Below, in pieces: positions 27,641-35,827 of a stretch of DNA of 64,000 nt (its first letter is position 1; every line of letters starts with the position of its first letter). A program made the translations under genes and the position numbers. The DNA is from Accumulibacter sp. GTDB lineage: Bacteria > Pseudomonadota > Gammaproteobacteria > Burkholderiales > Rhodocyclaceae. A model generated the notes under the pieces. That model saw nothing but the letters and a program-made list of their open reading frames with translations. It did not search any database and was not told the DNA's origin. Location of the stretch: the NCBI RefSeq assembly GCF_029255285.1, contig NZ_JAPUVI010000107.1:1-64000 (forward strand), given 5' to 3'.

Positions 27641-27646
27641 ATTATA
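27641..27646 (-). promoter_or_regulatory. Perfect -10 box abutting the relA start
   Basis: TATAAT on the minus strand ends 6 bases before the relA ATG, so transcription would begin at or next to the start codon. No ribosome site is seen. There is no good -35 hexamer. Confidence 0.4.
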
Positions 27647-27700
27647 AGTCCTCGGCCGGGCCTCATGCATAATGCCGGTTTGCCGCCCCGCTCGCCGCCC

Positions 27701-28606
27701 ATGCTCGCCCACCTGCACCACCCGTATCTTTTGCTTTCACTGACCACGCTGTTCTGGTCGGGCAACATGGTCCTCGGCCGCGCTCTGCGCGACCAGGTGC
27801 CGCCGCTTTCGCTCGCTTTCTGGCGCTGGGCGATCGCACTGCTGCTTCTGCTGCCGCTCGCCGCGCCGCATTTGCGCTCCCAGTGGCCACTTCTCCGGGC
27901 GCGCTGGAAAACGACCGTGTTGCTTGGCCTGTTGGGAGTCGGCGCCTACAACACGCTGGCCTACGTCGGTCTCAACTACACTCCGGCCACCAACGCCGTG
28001 CTGCTCAATTCGTTCATTCCGATCGCCACCATCACGCTGTCGTGGGCCTTCCTGCACAAGCACCTGCGCGGTGTCGAGTGGCTGGGCGTCGTGCTCTCCT
28101 TGCTTGGCGTGACGACGATCGTCGCCCGCGGCCACCTCGAAACCCTCGCCAGTCTCAGCCTCAATGTCGGCGACCTGTGGATGCTGGGTGCCGTTTTCGC
28201 CTGGGCGCTCTACACGATCGGACTGCAGTGGCGGCCAAGCGGCGTCGACCCGATACTGCTACTCGCCGCCTTCACGGTGATCGGCCTGCTGGCGCTCGCC
28301 CCAGCCTACGCTTGGGAGGTCGCGCAGGGCAGAACAATCGCCGTCTCGCTCGGCTCGCTTGCCGGAATTGCCTACACTGGCATCTTTCCCGGCTTTCTCG
28401 GCTATATTTTCTACAATCGCGCCGTCGCCGAGGTCGGCGCAAGCAAGGCCAGCCTGTTCCTGCACCTGATGCCAGTCTTCGGAACCCTTCTCTCCGCCGT
28501 TTTCCTGGCCGAAATCCCGCAGATCTACCACTACATCGGTATTGCGTTGATCTTCGCCGGCATCCACCTGACGACGACAGCCCGACCACGAAAGGAAAGC
28601 CCATGA
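27701..28606 (+). CDS. EamA/DMT-superfamily exporter
   Basis: A 301-residue integral membrane protein with ten predicted helices and two EamA repeats (LFWSGNMVLGRALRDQVPP near the start and GIAYTGIFPGFLGYIFYNRA in the second repeat). Members export amino acids, nucleobases or other metabolites; the substrate here is unknown. ATG at 27701 is favoured over 27665 because the latter sits on a likely -10 box (CATAAT, 27668-27673). Its TGA overlaps the ATG of mtfA (ATGA), indicating coupled translation. Confidence 0.85.
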   Translation: MLAHLHHPYLLLSLTTLFWSGNMVLGRALRDQVPPLSLAFWRWAIALLLLLPLAAPHLRSQWPLLRARWKTTVLLGLLGVGAYNTLAYVGLNYTPATNAVLLNSFIPIATITLSWAFLHKHLRGVEWLGVVLSLLGVTTIVARGHLETLASLSLNVGDLWMLGAVFAWALYTIGLQWRPSGVDPILLLAAFTVIGLLALAPAYAWEVAQGRTIAVSLGSLAGIAYTGIFPGFLGYIFYNRAVAEVGASKASLFLHLMPVFGTLLSAVFLAEIPQIYHYIGIALIFAGIHLTTTARPRKESP

Positions 28607-29418
28607 TCGGCAGACTGCTCGGTTGGTGGCGCAAAAAACTGGAGCCTGCGCCTGTGCCCGACGCCCTGTGGGATGAACTGCTCATCGCACAGCCCTTCCT
28701 CGCCGCGCTCGACGACGAAGAGAAAGCCCGCTTGCGCCGTCTGACAGAGTGTTTTCTCGCCGAGAAGGAGTTCACCAGCGCCGGCGGGCTCGAACTCGAC
28801 AACGCGATCTGCCTTTCGATTGCGGCACAAGGTTGTCTGCCCATCCTCAACCTTGGCCTGGACTACTATCGTGGCTGGTTGGGCATCATCGTTTACCCCG
28901 ATGAGTTCATTATTCCGCGCAGCGTCGAGGATGAGTTCGGCATCGTCCATGAATATCGGGAACTGGCCTCGGGCGAAGCCTGGGACGGCGGCCCGCTGCT
29001 GATCTCCTGGTGCGATGCACAACTGGCCGGTGCCGGCTACAACGTGGTCATCCACGAGTTCGCGCACAAGCTCGACATGCTCAGCGGGGAAGCCAACGGT
29101 GTTCCACCCTTACCGCCGGAAATTTCTCGCGCCGCCTGGCAGCGTACCCTGCTCGCTTGCTTTGACGACTTCTGCGCGCGGGTCGACGAGGCGGCGGCGA
29201 AAGACGGCGAGACGTTGTTAGACCCCTACGGAGCAGAAAATCCCGGCGAGTTCTTTGCCGTCATGAGCGAAGCGTTCTTCGAAACGCCGGACGTCCTGCA
29301 AGCCGAATACCCGGCGCTCTATGAAAACCTGGCCGGATTTTACCGGCAGGATCCCGCGAGGCGGCGCTTGGCGCTTGATTCCGCGTGTCGGACCGTCTGT
29401 CGCCCGCCTACCGTCTGA
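28603..29418 (+). CDS. mtfA: Zinc-dependent peptidase MtfA
   Basis: The 271-residue product is a full-length MtfA-family metallopeptidase with the zinc motif HEFAHKLD (His151, His155) and a downstream FAVMSEAFFE segment supplying the third ligand region. In E. coli MtfA binds and inactivates the repressor Mlc and so affects glucose uptake; it also has aminopeptidase activity. No Mlc gene is visible here, although a ROK-family kinase lies at 48.5 kb. It overlaps the exporter gene by 4 bases and has an AAAGGAA ribosome site. Confidence 0.92.
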   Translation: MIGRLLGWWRKKLEPAPVPDALWDELLIAQPFLAALDDEEKARLRRLTECFLAEKEFTSAGGLELDNAICLSIAAQGCLPILNLGLDYYRGWLGIIVYPDEFIIPRSVEDEFGIVHEYRELASGEAWDGGPLLISWCDAQLAGAGYNVVIHEFAHKLDMLSGEANGVPPLPPEISRAAWQRTLLACFDDFCARVDEAAAKDGETLLDPYGAENPGEFFAVMSEAFFETPDVLQAEYPALYENLAGFYRQDPARRRLALDSACRTVCRPPTV

Positions 29419-29426
29419 ATCCGGCC

Positions 29427-30461
29427 CTACAGCGAATTAATTATCGCAATCGTCTTCGAAATGTCGTCCTGCGACACCCTATGATCGACAAAGAGGTTAA
29501 GCACCCGATTGCCAAACGCTATTGCTCCCGAGTACCTATCGGCCGCCACGGCGCCTTGAAATAACTCGGCTATCGGTGGATACCAGGTGCTGGCGAACAA
29601 CTGGCTCATCCGTAACCGCTGCAGCAAGCCTGTCCGAATTTGCGGTTCCAATAGCAGATTGTAGCGCCAATAGACCTGGCCTTCGACTTGCTCTATATGC
29701 CGGACTTTCTGCGAAACGATCTCCTCGCGATACCTGCGCGCCTTACTTTCCCGTTGCGCCAGGTTGGCTGCCAAATCGCCCAGCAAGCCTCTTATTCTCG
29801 CCTGGTGGTCGCCTCCGATGCGGTAGAGCAAGTACTTTGCATAATCCTCGTAGAGCGGGCCATAGTCCTCTACCCCAGCGGGCGCGCCACGACTCCTGAG
29901 AGTCCTCAACCTCGTCTGAAACTCTTCATCCTTGGCCTTATGAAAAGCAGAGTAGGGGGCCAGTGATCTTATGGTCCGCTCGACTTCCTCCTTCAGGCCG
30001 GGATCCTTTATCAGCAGCGCACCCCCCAGGCCATATTCGACGATCTTCGCGTAGCCGAAGCTGAATATTGCCGCGTCACCCCACTCGCCAAGCGGCTTAC
30101 CCTGATAGAGAGCCCCTAGCGAATTGCATACGTCCTCGATAAGAAAGACCCGCCGCCGGTTTGCCCACTCGCCTATTCGGTCGATTTCCAGAGGCGCGCC
30201 AAAGTTGTGCACCGCCAACAAAACTGTTTCGTCCCCGCTGTACGCCGCCTCGATCGAGGCCAGCGTCGCGTTACCGGACGTTTCGTCCACGTCGTAGAAT
30301 ACGGGCACCAGCCCGGCCTTGATGATGATCGGGTAAACAATCTCGCAAATATTGACTGGGAGCAGTATTCGGGCACCCGGCCGACCCAGGCCGACCAGCA
30401 CAGCCCACAGGGCCGTCGACCCACGACCGGCAAACACCAGCCGCGAGTCATCAATTCTCAT
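29427..30461 (-). CDS. DegT/DnrJ/EryC1/StrS-family PLP aminotransferase
   Basis: The 344-residue protein is a sugar-aminotransferase type enzyme. It shows the PLP-binding aspartate in LIEDVCNSLGALYQGKPLG (Asp110) and the Schiff-base lysine in FSFGYAKIVEYGLGG (Lys139). These enzymes usually transfer an amino group to a keto-sugar nucleotide. The N-terminus (VFAGRGSTALWAVLVGLG) differs from common sugar aminotransferases, so the substrate is open. Its ATG lies 11 bases inside the preceding glycosyltransferase gene. It is the last gene of the polysaccharide run. Confidence 0.85.
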   Translation of the reverse strand: MRIDDSRLVFAGRGSTALWAVLVGLGRPGARILLPVNICEIVYPIIIKAGLVPVFYDVDETSGNATLASIEAAYSGDETVLLAVHNFGAPLEIDRIGEWANRRRVFLIEDVCNSLGALYQGKPLGEWGDAAIFSFGYAKIVEYGLGGALLIKDPGLKEEVERTIRSLAPYSAFHKAKDEEFQTRLRTLRSRGAPAGVEDYGPLYEDYAKYLLYRIGGDHQARIRGLLGDLAANLAQRESKARRYREEIVSQKVRHIEQVEGQVYWRYNLLLEPQIRTGLLQRLRMSQLFASTWYPPIAELFQGAVAADRYSGAIAFGNRVLNLFVDHRVSQDDISKTIAIINSL

Positions 30462-31383
30462 AGTCTATGCGCTGATTGATCGACTTCCTGAAATCCAGAT
30501 TCTTGTTTATTCTTTCCAGCTTGAAGACGATCATCCCCATCAGCATCAGTTGTACGCCGACCACCGTGGTGACCAGCGAAAACATCAGCAGATTGGTCGG
30601 CAAAGCCGACTGATTGACCACCCCGAAAACGATCATTCCGGCAAAAGAAAAACTTCCGGCCAACAGAAGCAATACCCCTAGCGAAACCAAAGTCATCAAC
30701 GTCGTACTGCCGGTGCTAAAATTCAAGAGCGCGAGTACTATAGCGTATACCAAGTCGGTAACCGTATAGTGGCTTCTTCTCTCCTGCATTGAATCGTAAT
30801 CTATCGCCCGCTCGACGATCCTGAAGTTTAGATTCAGCATCAGGATGGGCAGGTTTTGAATCAGTATGTCCTGCGCCAACAAGCGGTCGAGAGCTCTTCG
30901 TTCGATCAGCTTGAACGTCGATCCGATATCTTTCAAATTGGTACGGCCGATCTTTTGCAACAGGTAGGAGATGAATCGCGAGCCGATCCGTCTGGTGGCG
31001 GACGAAGATCGCGTCACCCGCAAGGCACTGATGATGTCCCAACCCTCGATTTCTTTGCCGAAATTGTAAAAATCGACCAGATACTCCGGCCTTACCTGCA
31101 GATCGGAATCCATCATAAACACGAAATCGCCCGTCGTGTTTTGCAGCGCGATGGCTGTCGCGATATGTTGTCCCGAATTTCTTGTCAGATTGACCAACTT
31201 GATGAAAGGATACTGCGGCAGCAGCTCCCGGATTTTTTCCACCGTGTCGTCCCGACTGCAGTCGTTCACCAACACGATTTCAACGTCACTCGCAATCTGA
31301 CGCAGTGCGGCAACCGCACGGTGGATGAACTCCTGGATTTTGCCGCTCTCGTTATATACCGGCGAAGCGAGGGAAATTTTCAT
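30451..31383 (-). CDS. Family 2 glycosyltransferase with C-terminal membrane helices
   Basis: The 310-residue protein has a GT2 fold with nucleotide-binding VNDCSRDDT and the metal-binding MDSDLQ motif, followed by two membrane helices at about 230-285 (polyprenyl-phosphate sugar transferase/ArnC layout). Such enzymes move a sugar from a nucleotide to a lipid carrier or a growing chain at the inner membrane. The base composition is clearly more AT-rich than in the housekeeping genes nearby, suggesting lateral transfer. It overlaps the aminotransferase gene by 11 bases. Confidence 0.88.
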   Translation of the reverse strand: MKISLASPVYNESGKIQEFIHRAVAALRQIASDVEIVLVNDCSRDDTVEKIRELLPQYPFIKLVNLTRNSGQHIATAIALQNTTGDFVFMMDSDLQVRPEYLVDFYNFGKEIEGWDIISALRVTRSSSATRRIGSRFISYLLQKIGRTNLKDIGSTFKLIERRALDRLLAQDILIQNLPILMLNLNFRIVERAIDYDSMQERRSHYTVTDLVYAIVLALLNFSTGSTTLMTLVSLGVLLLLAGSFSFAGMIVFGVVNQSALPTNLLMFSLVTTVVGVQLMLMGMIVFKLERINKNLDFRKSINQRIDYEN

Positions 31384-31506
31384 GGCAATGATCGGTCACC
31401 CAGCAAGACAAGATAAACGACACGCCGGCCGCCAGGCATCGGGCACAGATGCGGCAGCCGGTTTCAGTTGGCCCGGGCAAGCCTCGACGCCAGGGCGGCG
31501 CCCACT
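31384..31506. other. Short intergenic region inside the polysaccharide run
   Basis: The 123 bases between the ATP-grasp and GT2 genes contain no recognised gene or terminator. The flanking genes are on the same strand. Confidence 0.4.
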
Positions 31507-32487
31507 TCAGGCCTCATCGGAATCGAGGAAGTGATACTGTTCCTGCATATAGCGCATCACATGGCCCTCTCTAACACGAGGCGCACTGGGTGCTTTGTTG
31601 AGTACTTGCTCGTCAATCCACATCGCGACCTCGTTGAACCCGAATCTGGCCCTGATCCCTGTGGTTCCGGAGAAGCGTGGATTTAATTCGAGTATTCTTG
31701 GCCCGTCGCCGGTGACTCTGAATTGAATGTTGTTGGCGCCCACTAAGTCGGTGTTCAAAATGATTTGTCGACAGAAACTTTCCAAACCGGCATCCCGAAC
31801 GGTTTGCGCGGTATTGGTCATGCCGAACTTTAGCGTCCGCTTCATCACGATGACGAAAACCTCGTTGGCCATCGTTCTGTAGGTGCCGGCCGTGTATTCC
31901 GCATCATCGCCCGACAAGTACTCCTGAACGATTGGACGAGTAACGAGTGGCAGGCAGTTCACCAGTTCTTCGAAGCCGTCGACCTTGAATATTTCCCGCG
32001 AGCCACCGCCACGTCGGGGCTTGACGATCAGTGGGTAGCTCATGTTGAGCAGTTGCTGGCGCAGCGCCTCGACCTCTTCGGCAAGAAAGGTCTGTGGCGC
32101 GGCAAGTTGCTTGGTTTGATACCACTGGTACGCCCGCCATTTGTCGTTGAAGCGTTCGATTTCGCTCGGCGCGTTCACCAGAATGTGGCAGTTCAGGGTC
32201 TGTAGAAAATGCTCCTTGTACTTCGCGAGAACAAAGAACTCGATATCGTTCGTTGGGATGATGACGTCGATCGCGCGCTCGGCGACCAACTCTCGCAGAC
32301 AGGTAATGAAATCTTCTTCCTCCTTCGCCGGCGGGACAATATGAAAACTGTCGCACCAATACTTGCCGACCACCTCGGGATAAATATCGCAACCGATCAA
32401 ACCGACCGGCGGCGCGATGAGCTTTATCGCCTTGATTATGGAGAAGGCCAGTTCACTGCCCACCGCGGTGACCAGGACATTAATCAT
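31507..32487 (-). CDS. ATP-grasp domain protein (carbamoyl-phosphate-synthase-like ligase)
   Basis: A 326-residue protein with a PreATP-grasp N-terminus (MINVLVTAVGSELAFSIIKA) and an ATP-grasp fold. ATP and metal site segments are PLIVKPRRGGGSREIFKV, VQEYLSGDDAEYT and RILELNPRFSGTTG. ATP-grasp ligases join a carboxylate to an amine or thiol; in polysaccharide loci they can attach an amino acid or acyl group to a sugar. The real substrate is unknown. ATG at 32487 is chosen because it overlaps the stop of the PHP gene (ATGATTAA), a coupled arrangement. Confidence 0.85.
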   Translation of the reverse strand: MINVLVTAVGSELAFSIIKAIKLIAPPVGLIGCDIYPEVVGKYWCDSFHIVPPAKEEEDFITCLRELVAERAIDVIIPTNDIEFFVLAKYKEHFLQTLNCHILVNAPSEIERFNDKWRAYQWYQTKQLAAPQTFLAEEVEALRQQLLNMSYPLIVKPRRGGGSREIFKVDGFEELVNCLPLVTRPIVQEYLSGDDAEYTAGTYRTMANEVFVIVMKRTLKFGMTNTAQTVRDAGLESFCRQIILNTDLVGANNIQFRVTGDGPRILELNPRFSGTTGIRARFGFNEVAMWIDEQVLNKAPSAPRVREGHVMRYMQEQYHFLDSDEA

Positions 32488-33220
32488 GACGTAGCCCGGC
32501 TTGTAGCGCACGAACGACCAGCCCAATGTCGCCGAACCCGTGGGCGTTACTGCCCAGAGTCACCAACGCACCTTCGTCGGCACAGAGCGCGAGAAATGCC
32601 GCCAGGGGCTTATGATAAACGGGGTTGATCTCGACCGCGATACCGTTATGGGCTGCCGAGCGAATGATCTCTCTCGTAAGACTTAGCGGAAACGGCGCAC
32701 AATACTTCGCGCAAGTCGCCCCAATATGAGCAATGGCGTCGATTTCTGTACTTTGCGCCAAGCCCATCAATGTCTTGTATTCGAGCTCAATGGCTTCCGG
32801 CCCGGATAGATCGGCAACCTTTCGACCATCCAAACCGGGGTAACGATGTGCCGCACCGAGAATGAATTCCGATTTTTCCCGCATCGCGCCAGTTAGTTCG
32901 ACTTCGCCATCAAAACTACACGCGTTTGCCTCTATGCCGATGAATGCCTTGATTTGATGCGCACACGATACTCGACATCGCTCAATCTCGGCAACGTAGT
33001 TGGGGAACCAGTCTGGCGTGCTGCTTCGCCAAGGCTCAGCGTGTTCGGTGAAAGCGATGACTTCGAGACCCGCCTCGATTCCTCGTTCGAAAACCTGCTG
33101 CACGCTGGCTTTGCCATCAGTGTAGTTGGTATGGATGTGGAAGTCCCACTTCGGGACAGATTTTGTCGCCCACAAGTCGGAGGCATCAAGGTAGTACCGT
33201 CGGTCGAGCTTGTTACGCAT
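32480..33220 (-). CDS. PHP-domain metal-dependent phosphoesterase
   Basis: The 246-residue protein has all four PHP metal-binding blocks: HIHTNYTDG (His28, His30, Asp35), FTEHAE, IEANA with LGAAHRYP, and a later AHIG plus SNAHGFGD. The layout matches histidinol-phosphatase-type PHP hydrolases, which remove phosphate using a trinuclear metal centre. In this place it probably hydrolyses a sugar phosphate or related ester. ATG at 33220 overlaps the stop of the upstream acetyltransferase gene by 8 bases. A longer start would run into that gene. Confidence 0.85.
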   Translation of the reverse strand: MRNKLDRRYYLDASDLWATKSVPKWDFHIHTNYTDGKASVQQVFERGIEAGLEVIAFTEHAEPWRSSTPDWFPNYVAEIERCRVSCAHQIKAFIGIEANACSFDGEVELTGAMREKSEFILGAAHRYPGLDGRKVADLSGPEAIELEYKTLMGLAQSTEIDAIAHIGATCAKYCAPFPLSLTREIIRSAAHNGIAVEINPVYHKPLAAFLALCADEGALVTLGSNAHGFGDIGLVVRALQAGLRHD

Positions 33221-33782
33221 GGCGACCGCCGCCTTCTGGGCAACGATGGTAGCTCCAAGGCTTGATGTTCTGTCCCCGTTCCACGTGGCTGGCAAGTCCA
33301 ACGTGACATCCTTCACCGAGAATCGCATTATTACCGATTATTACCCCAGCGCCAATCAGGCTGTAGGGGTGGATCGTGACGTCCTGATTGATATTGACGT
33401 GGCTGAGAATGCACGAGCCACGCCCGACAACGCTGCCGGCCAGGACCGAGGAGTTGGGCCCGATTATTACGCCGGGTTCGACAGTGCAGTGGTTCGATAG
33501 AGTAACGCTTCTGTGAATCAAGGCTGGAAGTTCGAAGCCCCGGGACTTTTTTTCTTCGTAGAGTTTCTTTCGCCATTTCGGCTCGCCGATTGCTATCGCC
33601 AAACTTGCCGCCGGCTGGCGGTCGATCGCATCGAGCTTGCCGACAATCGGGTAACCGTAGACGTCGTTTATATCCGGATATCCGTCGTCGTAGACCCCGC
33701 CCACCACGAGGCCAGGCTGCGACTCAATGATGTCTATGATAAGTCGACCCAGCATACCGGCGCCCAGAATGTGGATTCTCAT
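33213..33782 (-). CDS. Sugar O/N-acyltransferase, NeuD/PglD family
   Basis: The 189-residue product has an N-terminal nucleotide-sugar binding fold (MRIHILGAGMLGRLIIDII) and a left-handed beta-helix of hexapeptide repeats (IIGPNSSVLAGSVVGRGSCI, then LIGAGVIIGNNAILGEGC). PglD/NeuD proteins acetylate amino-sugars such as UDP-4-amino sugars or sialic acids. It is the first gene of a block coupled by overlaps to the PHP and ATP-grasp genes. The upstream 321 bases hold no recognised gene. Confidence 0.88.
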   Translation of the reverse strand: MRIHILGAGMLGRLIIDIIESQPGLVVGGVYDDGYPDINDVYGYPIVGKLDAIDRQPAASLAIAIGEPKWRKKLYEEKKSRGFELPALIHRSVTLSNHCTVEPGVIIGPNSSVLAGSVVGRGSCILSHVNINQDVTIHPYSLIGAGVIIGNNAILGEGCHVGLASHVERGQNIKPWSYHRCPEGGGRHA

Positions 33783-34103
33783 TTTGCGTTACCATTTCTT
33801 TCGGGGTCAGAGTAGCTTCGCGTGCCGTGCCGGGGAAGATCGAGTTTGCCGCTACCTCCTGGCCGCCGACGAAAAACCATCGTATGGTCGCCTGGGAGAT
33901 TGCTCGCGGTTTCCCTGAAACAGCCGTTGAAGTTCGAACGGAACGGTGCTGAGCCGACAGTGTAGCGAAGTGGTGCATACCCGGCCAAGGGGTTGCCACG
34001 GCGGCGGTTTCCCGCGGAGTACGCTTGGTCGAACACCGATTGCCAAGCGTGATTGCTCGGCTTGCGAATTGTTGGCCAGCGCTTGCCTCTTAGCTGAACC
34101 ATT
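33783..34103. other. Intergenic region with possible mobile-element relic
   Basis: The 321 bases between the Wzy-like gene and the PglD-family gene carry no recognised protein. Near its left end is TTTCGGGGTCAGAGTAGC (about 33798-33815), a string that resembles sequences often found beside REP-associated transposases. A 91-codon frame from 33999 to 33724 is open but has no known features and overlaps the acyltransferase start. Confidence 0.35.
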
Positions 34104-35753
34104 CTAGCCGGCACGACGGACCACACCCCGGGAAGCTGCCCCGGCCCTCGTTCTTCTTAGCAGCAGAAAAGCAGCGAGCAGCCAAGCGTGCGTCACAAAT
34201 CCATTGGTGAAACCCAAAGGCGTGTTGATAGTGCTACACAGCACACCAATGGTGACGAAAGGCCCAACGATCAGCCAGTCTTGGCGGCGTTCCCGAACGA
34301 CACGCTTATAGCAGAAACCCGCGAAGGCTCCCCACACAACGCACAGGAGCAAGGCGAAGTAGCCAAAGTCCACGTACAGGGAACCCCAGGCGGAAGGGAA
34401 AAAGCCGTAGGTGCCGAGTGTGAGCAACGAGTCGAATCCGTCCGACACTCCTTGCGGGTCAAGTCGCCGCATCACGGCCGACATGAGGTCCACGCCGTAG
34501 ACTCCCAGTTGCAGCGGTCCGTCGTACGATGTAAACAGGTAATTGCACATGACGACACCTTGCACGACATACCAACTAAAAATAAATACCAGGTACGCCA
34601 GCTCATCGCCAAGAAAGGAAAAAATCAGGTCGGAGGATGGGCCGCGAAAACCGACACCCCAGAGACTTTCGGCGACAGAAAACATTTCTGCCGCACCGCC
34701 GACAACTGCGGCACGGGTACTGAAGACGGCGACGAAGTAATAGAGCAGAGCCGCCAGAAAAGCCGGCCAAAGCAGCTTGACTACCCACCGGGTACTACTT
34801 GGCGACGACCCGCGGGGAAACGCTCCACCACGATACATCGTGGAGAGGACGATCGATCGGCGTGCTGGCGGTGACGCCAGAGGACGGACGGTCGGTAAAT
34901 GGCGGGAGGGTAGAACGCCGTCAAGGATAGCCTGGATCCGGGCAAACCACCCTTGCTCGGCAAGCGCTACGCCCGTACGCCTCCGATCTTCGGATGAACT
35001 GCCTGCCGCCGTCGACGCTCCCTGAGCCTCCAGGCCAGCGAGAACTTCGGCCTCATCGGCGGTGGAGTTAGGCGAGGAGACGCTCGACGGACTCGCCACC
35101 GCCCGGCGGTTCGCAAGGGCTCGATCCGGCGTAACGCGATGATGGCGGGAAGACTGGGGATCAGCGAGCTTGGAGCGTTCCTGCCATGCCAGTCCCGCGA
35201 CCAGGACCGCATAGAAAATCGGCATACGGCCGCCCATGCTGGCGGTGGCCAACACGACAGGCAGGAATCCGAAAAGTCCGACTCGCCAGAGAGCTATCCG
35301 TTCAGAGTACACAATATGGGTTGCCATGAACACGTAGCTCGCGGGATAGAGCAGGAACGCGATCTGAAACCAGGCCGAACTGAGGGATGATTCTCCCTTG
35401 AGCAGGGCATCAGCGCTTTCGGACCGCAGGTCGGAGGCTGCCGCCAGGTCGAAGGGATTCTTGTCTTGTAGATCCATCAAGAGAAAAAGCGTGGCGGCGG
35501 CCGCTGCCCACATGAGACATCGTTCGGCCCGACAGGCGTCGATGCGACTATTCGGCACGCCACTACCCGCTGTTCCAGTTCGGGAGGCGGGCACCAGGGC
35601 AGTGCCCAGCAAGTAAGCCCCCATGAAGGAGCCTAGGACCAAGAATCCGTGCTCGGTGAGTGGCCGATCGAGCAGTTCGAACGGCAGAATGAAGAAGGCG
35701 GCCGCGCAGAGCCCCCAAACAGCGACCATGGTCAGCGCCGGGTGCCGCTTCAT
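34104..35753 (-). CDS. Wzy-like oligosaccharide repeat-unit polymerase with long hydrophilic insertion
   Basis: The 549-residue membrane protein has about ten helices. Features shared with O-antigen polymerases are MGGRMPIFYAVLVAGLAW and the C-terminal FFPSAWGSLYVDFGYFALLL. Between about residues 195 and 320 is a roughly 125-residue hydrophilic, Ser/Pro/Ala/Arg-rich segment that interrupts the membrane part. Wzy enzymes join lipid-linked repeat units in the periplasm. Assignment rests on topology and position between the glycosyltransferase and acyltransferase genes of the locus. Confidence 0.72.
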   Translation of the reverse strand: MKRHPALTMVAVWGLCAAAFFILPFELLDRPLTEHGFLVLGSFMGAYLLGTALVPASRTGTAGSGVPNSRIDACRAERCLMWAAAAATLFLLMDLQDKNPFDLAAASDLRSESADALLKGESSLSSAWFQIAFLLYPASYVFMATHIVYSERIALWRVGLFGFLPVVLATASMGGRMPIFYAVLVAGLAWQERSKLADPQSSRHHRVTPDRALANRRAVASPSSVSSPNSTADEAEVLAGLEAQGASTAAGSSSEDRRRTGVALAEQGWFARIQAILDGVLPSRHLPTVRPLASPPARRSIVLSTMYRGGAFPRGSSPSSTRWVVKLLWPAFLAALLYYFVAVFSTRAAVVGGAAEMFSVAESLWGVGFRGPSSDLIFSFLGDELAYLVFIFSWYVVQGVVMCNYLFTSYDGPLQLGVYGVDLMSAVMRRLDPQGVSDGFDSLLTLGTYGFFPSAWGSLYVDFGYFALLLCVVWGAFAGFCYKRVVRERRQDWLIVGPFVTIGVLCSTINTPLGFTNGFVTHAWLLAAFLLLRRTRAGAASRGVVRRAG

Positions 35754-35827
35754 GGTCTACCGGGCGACGAGAGAATCGATCTCATGCGGAAGGTACGAAG
35801 AAATAGCCGAGCGCCGCACCCCGGGCC

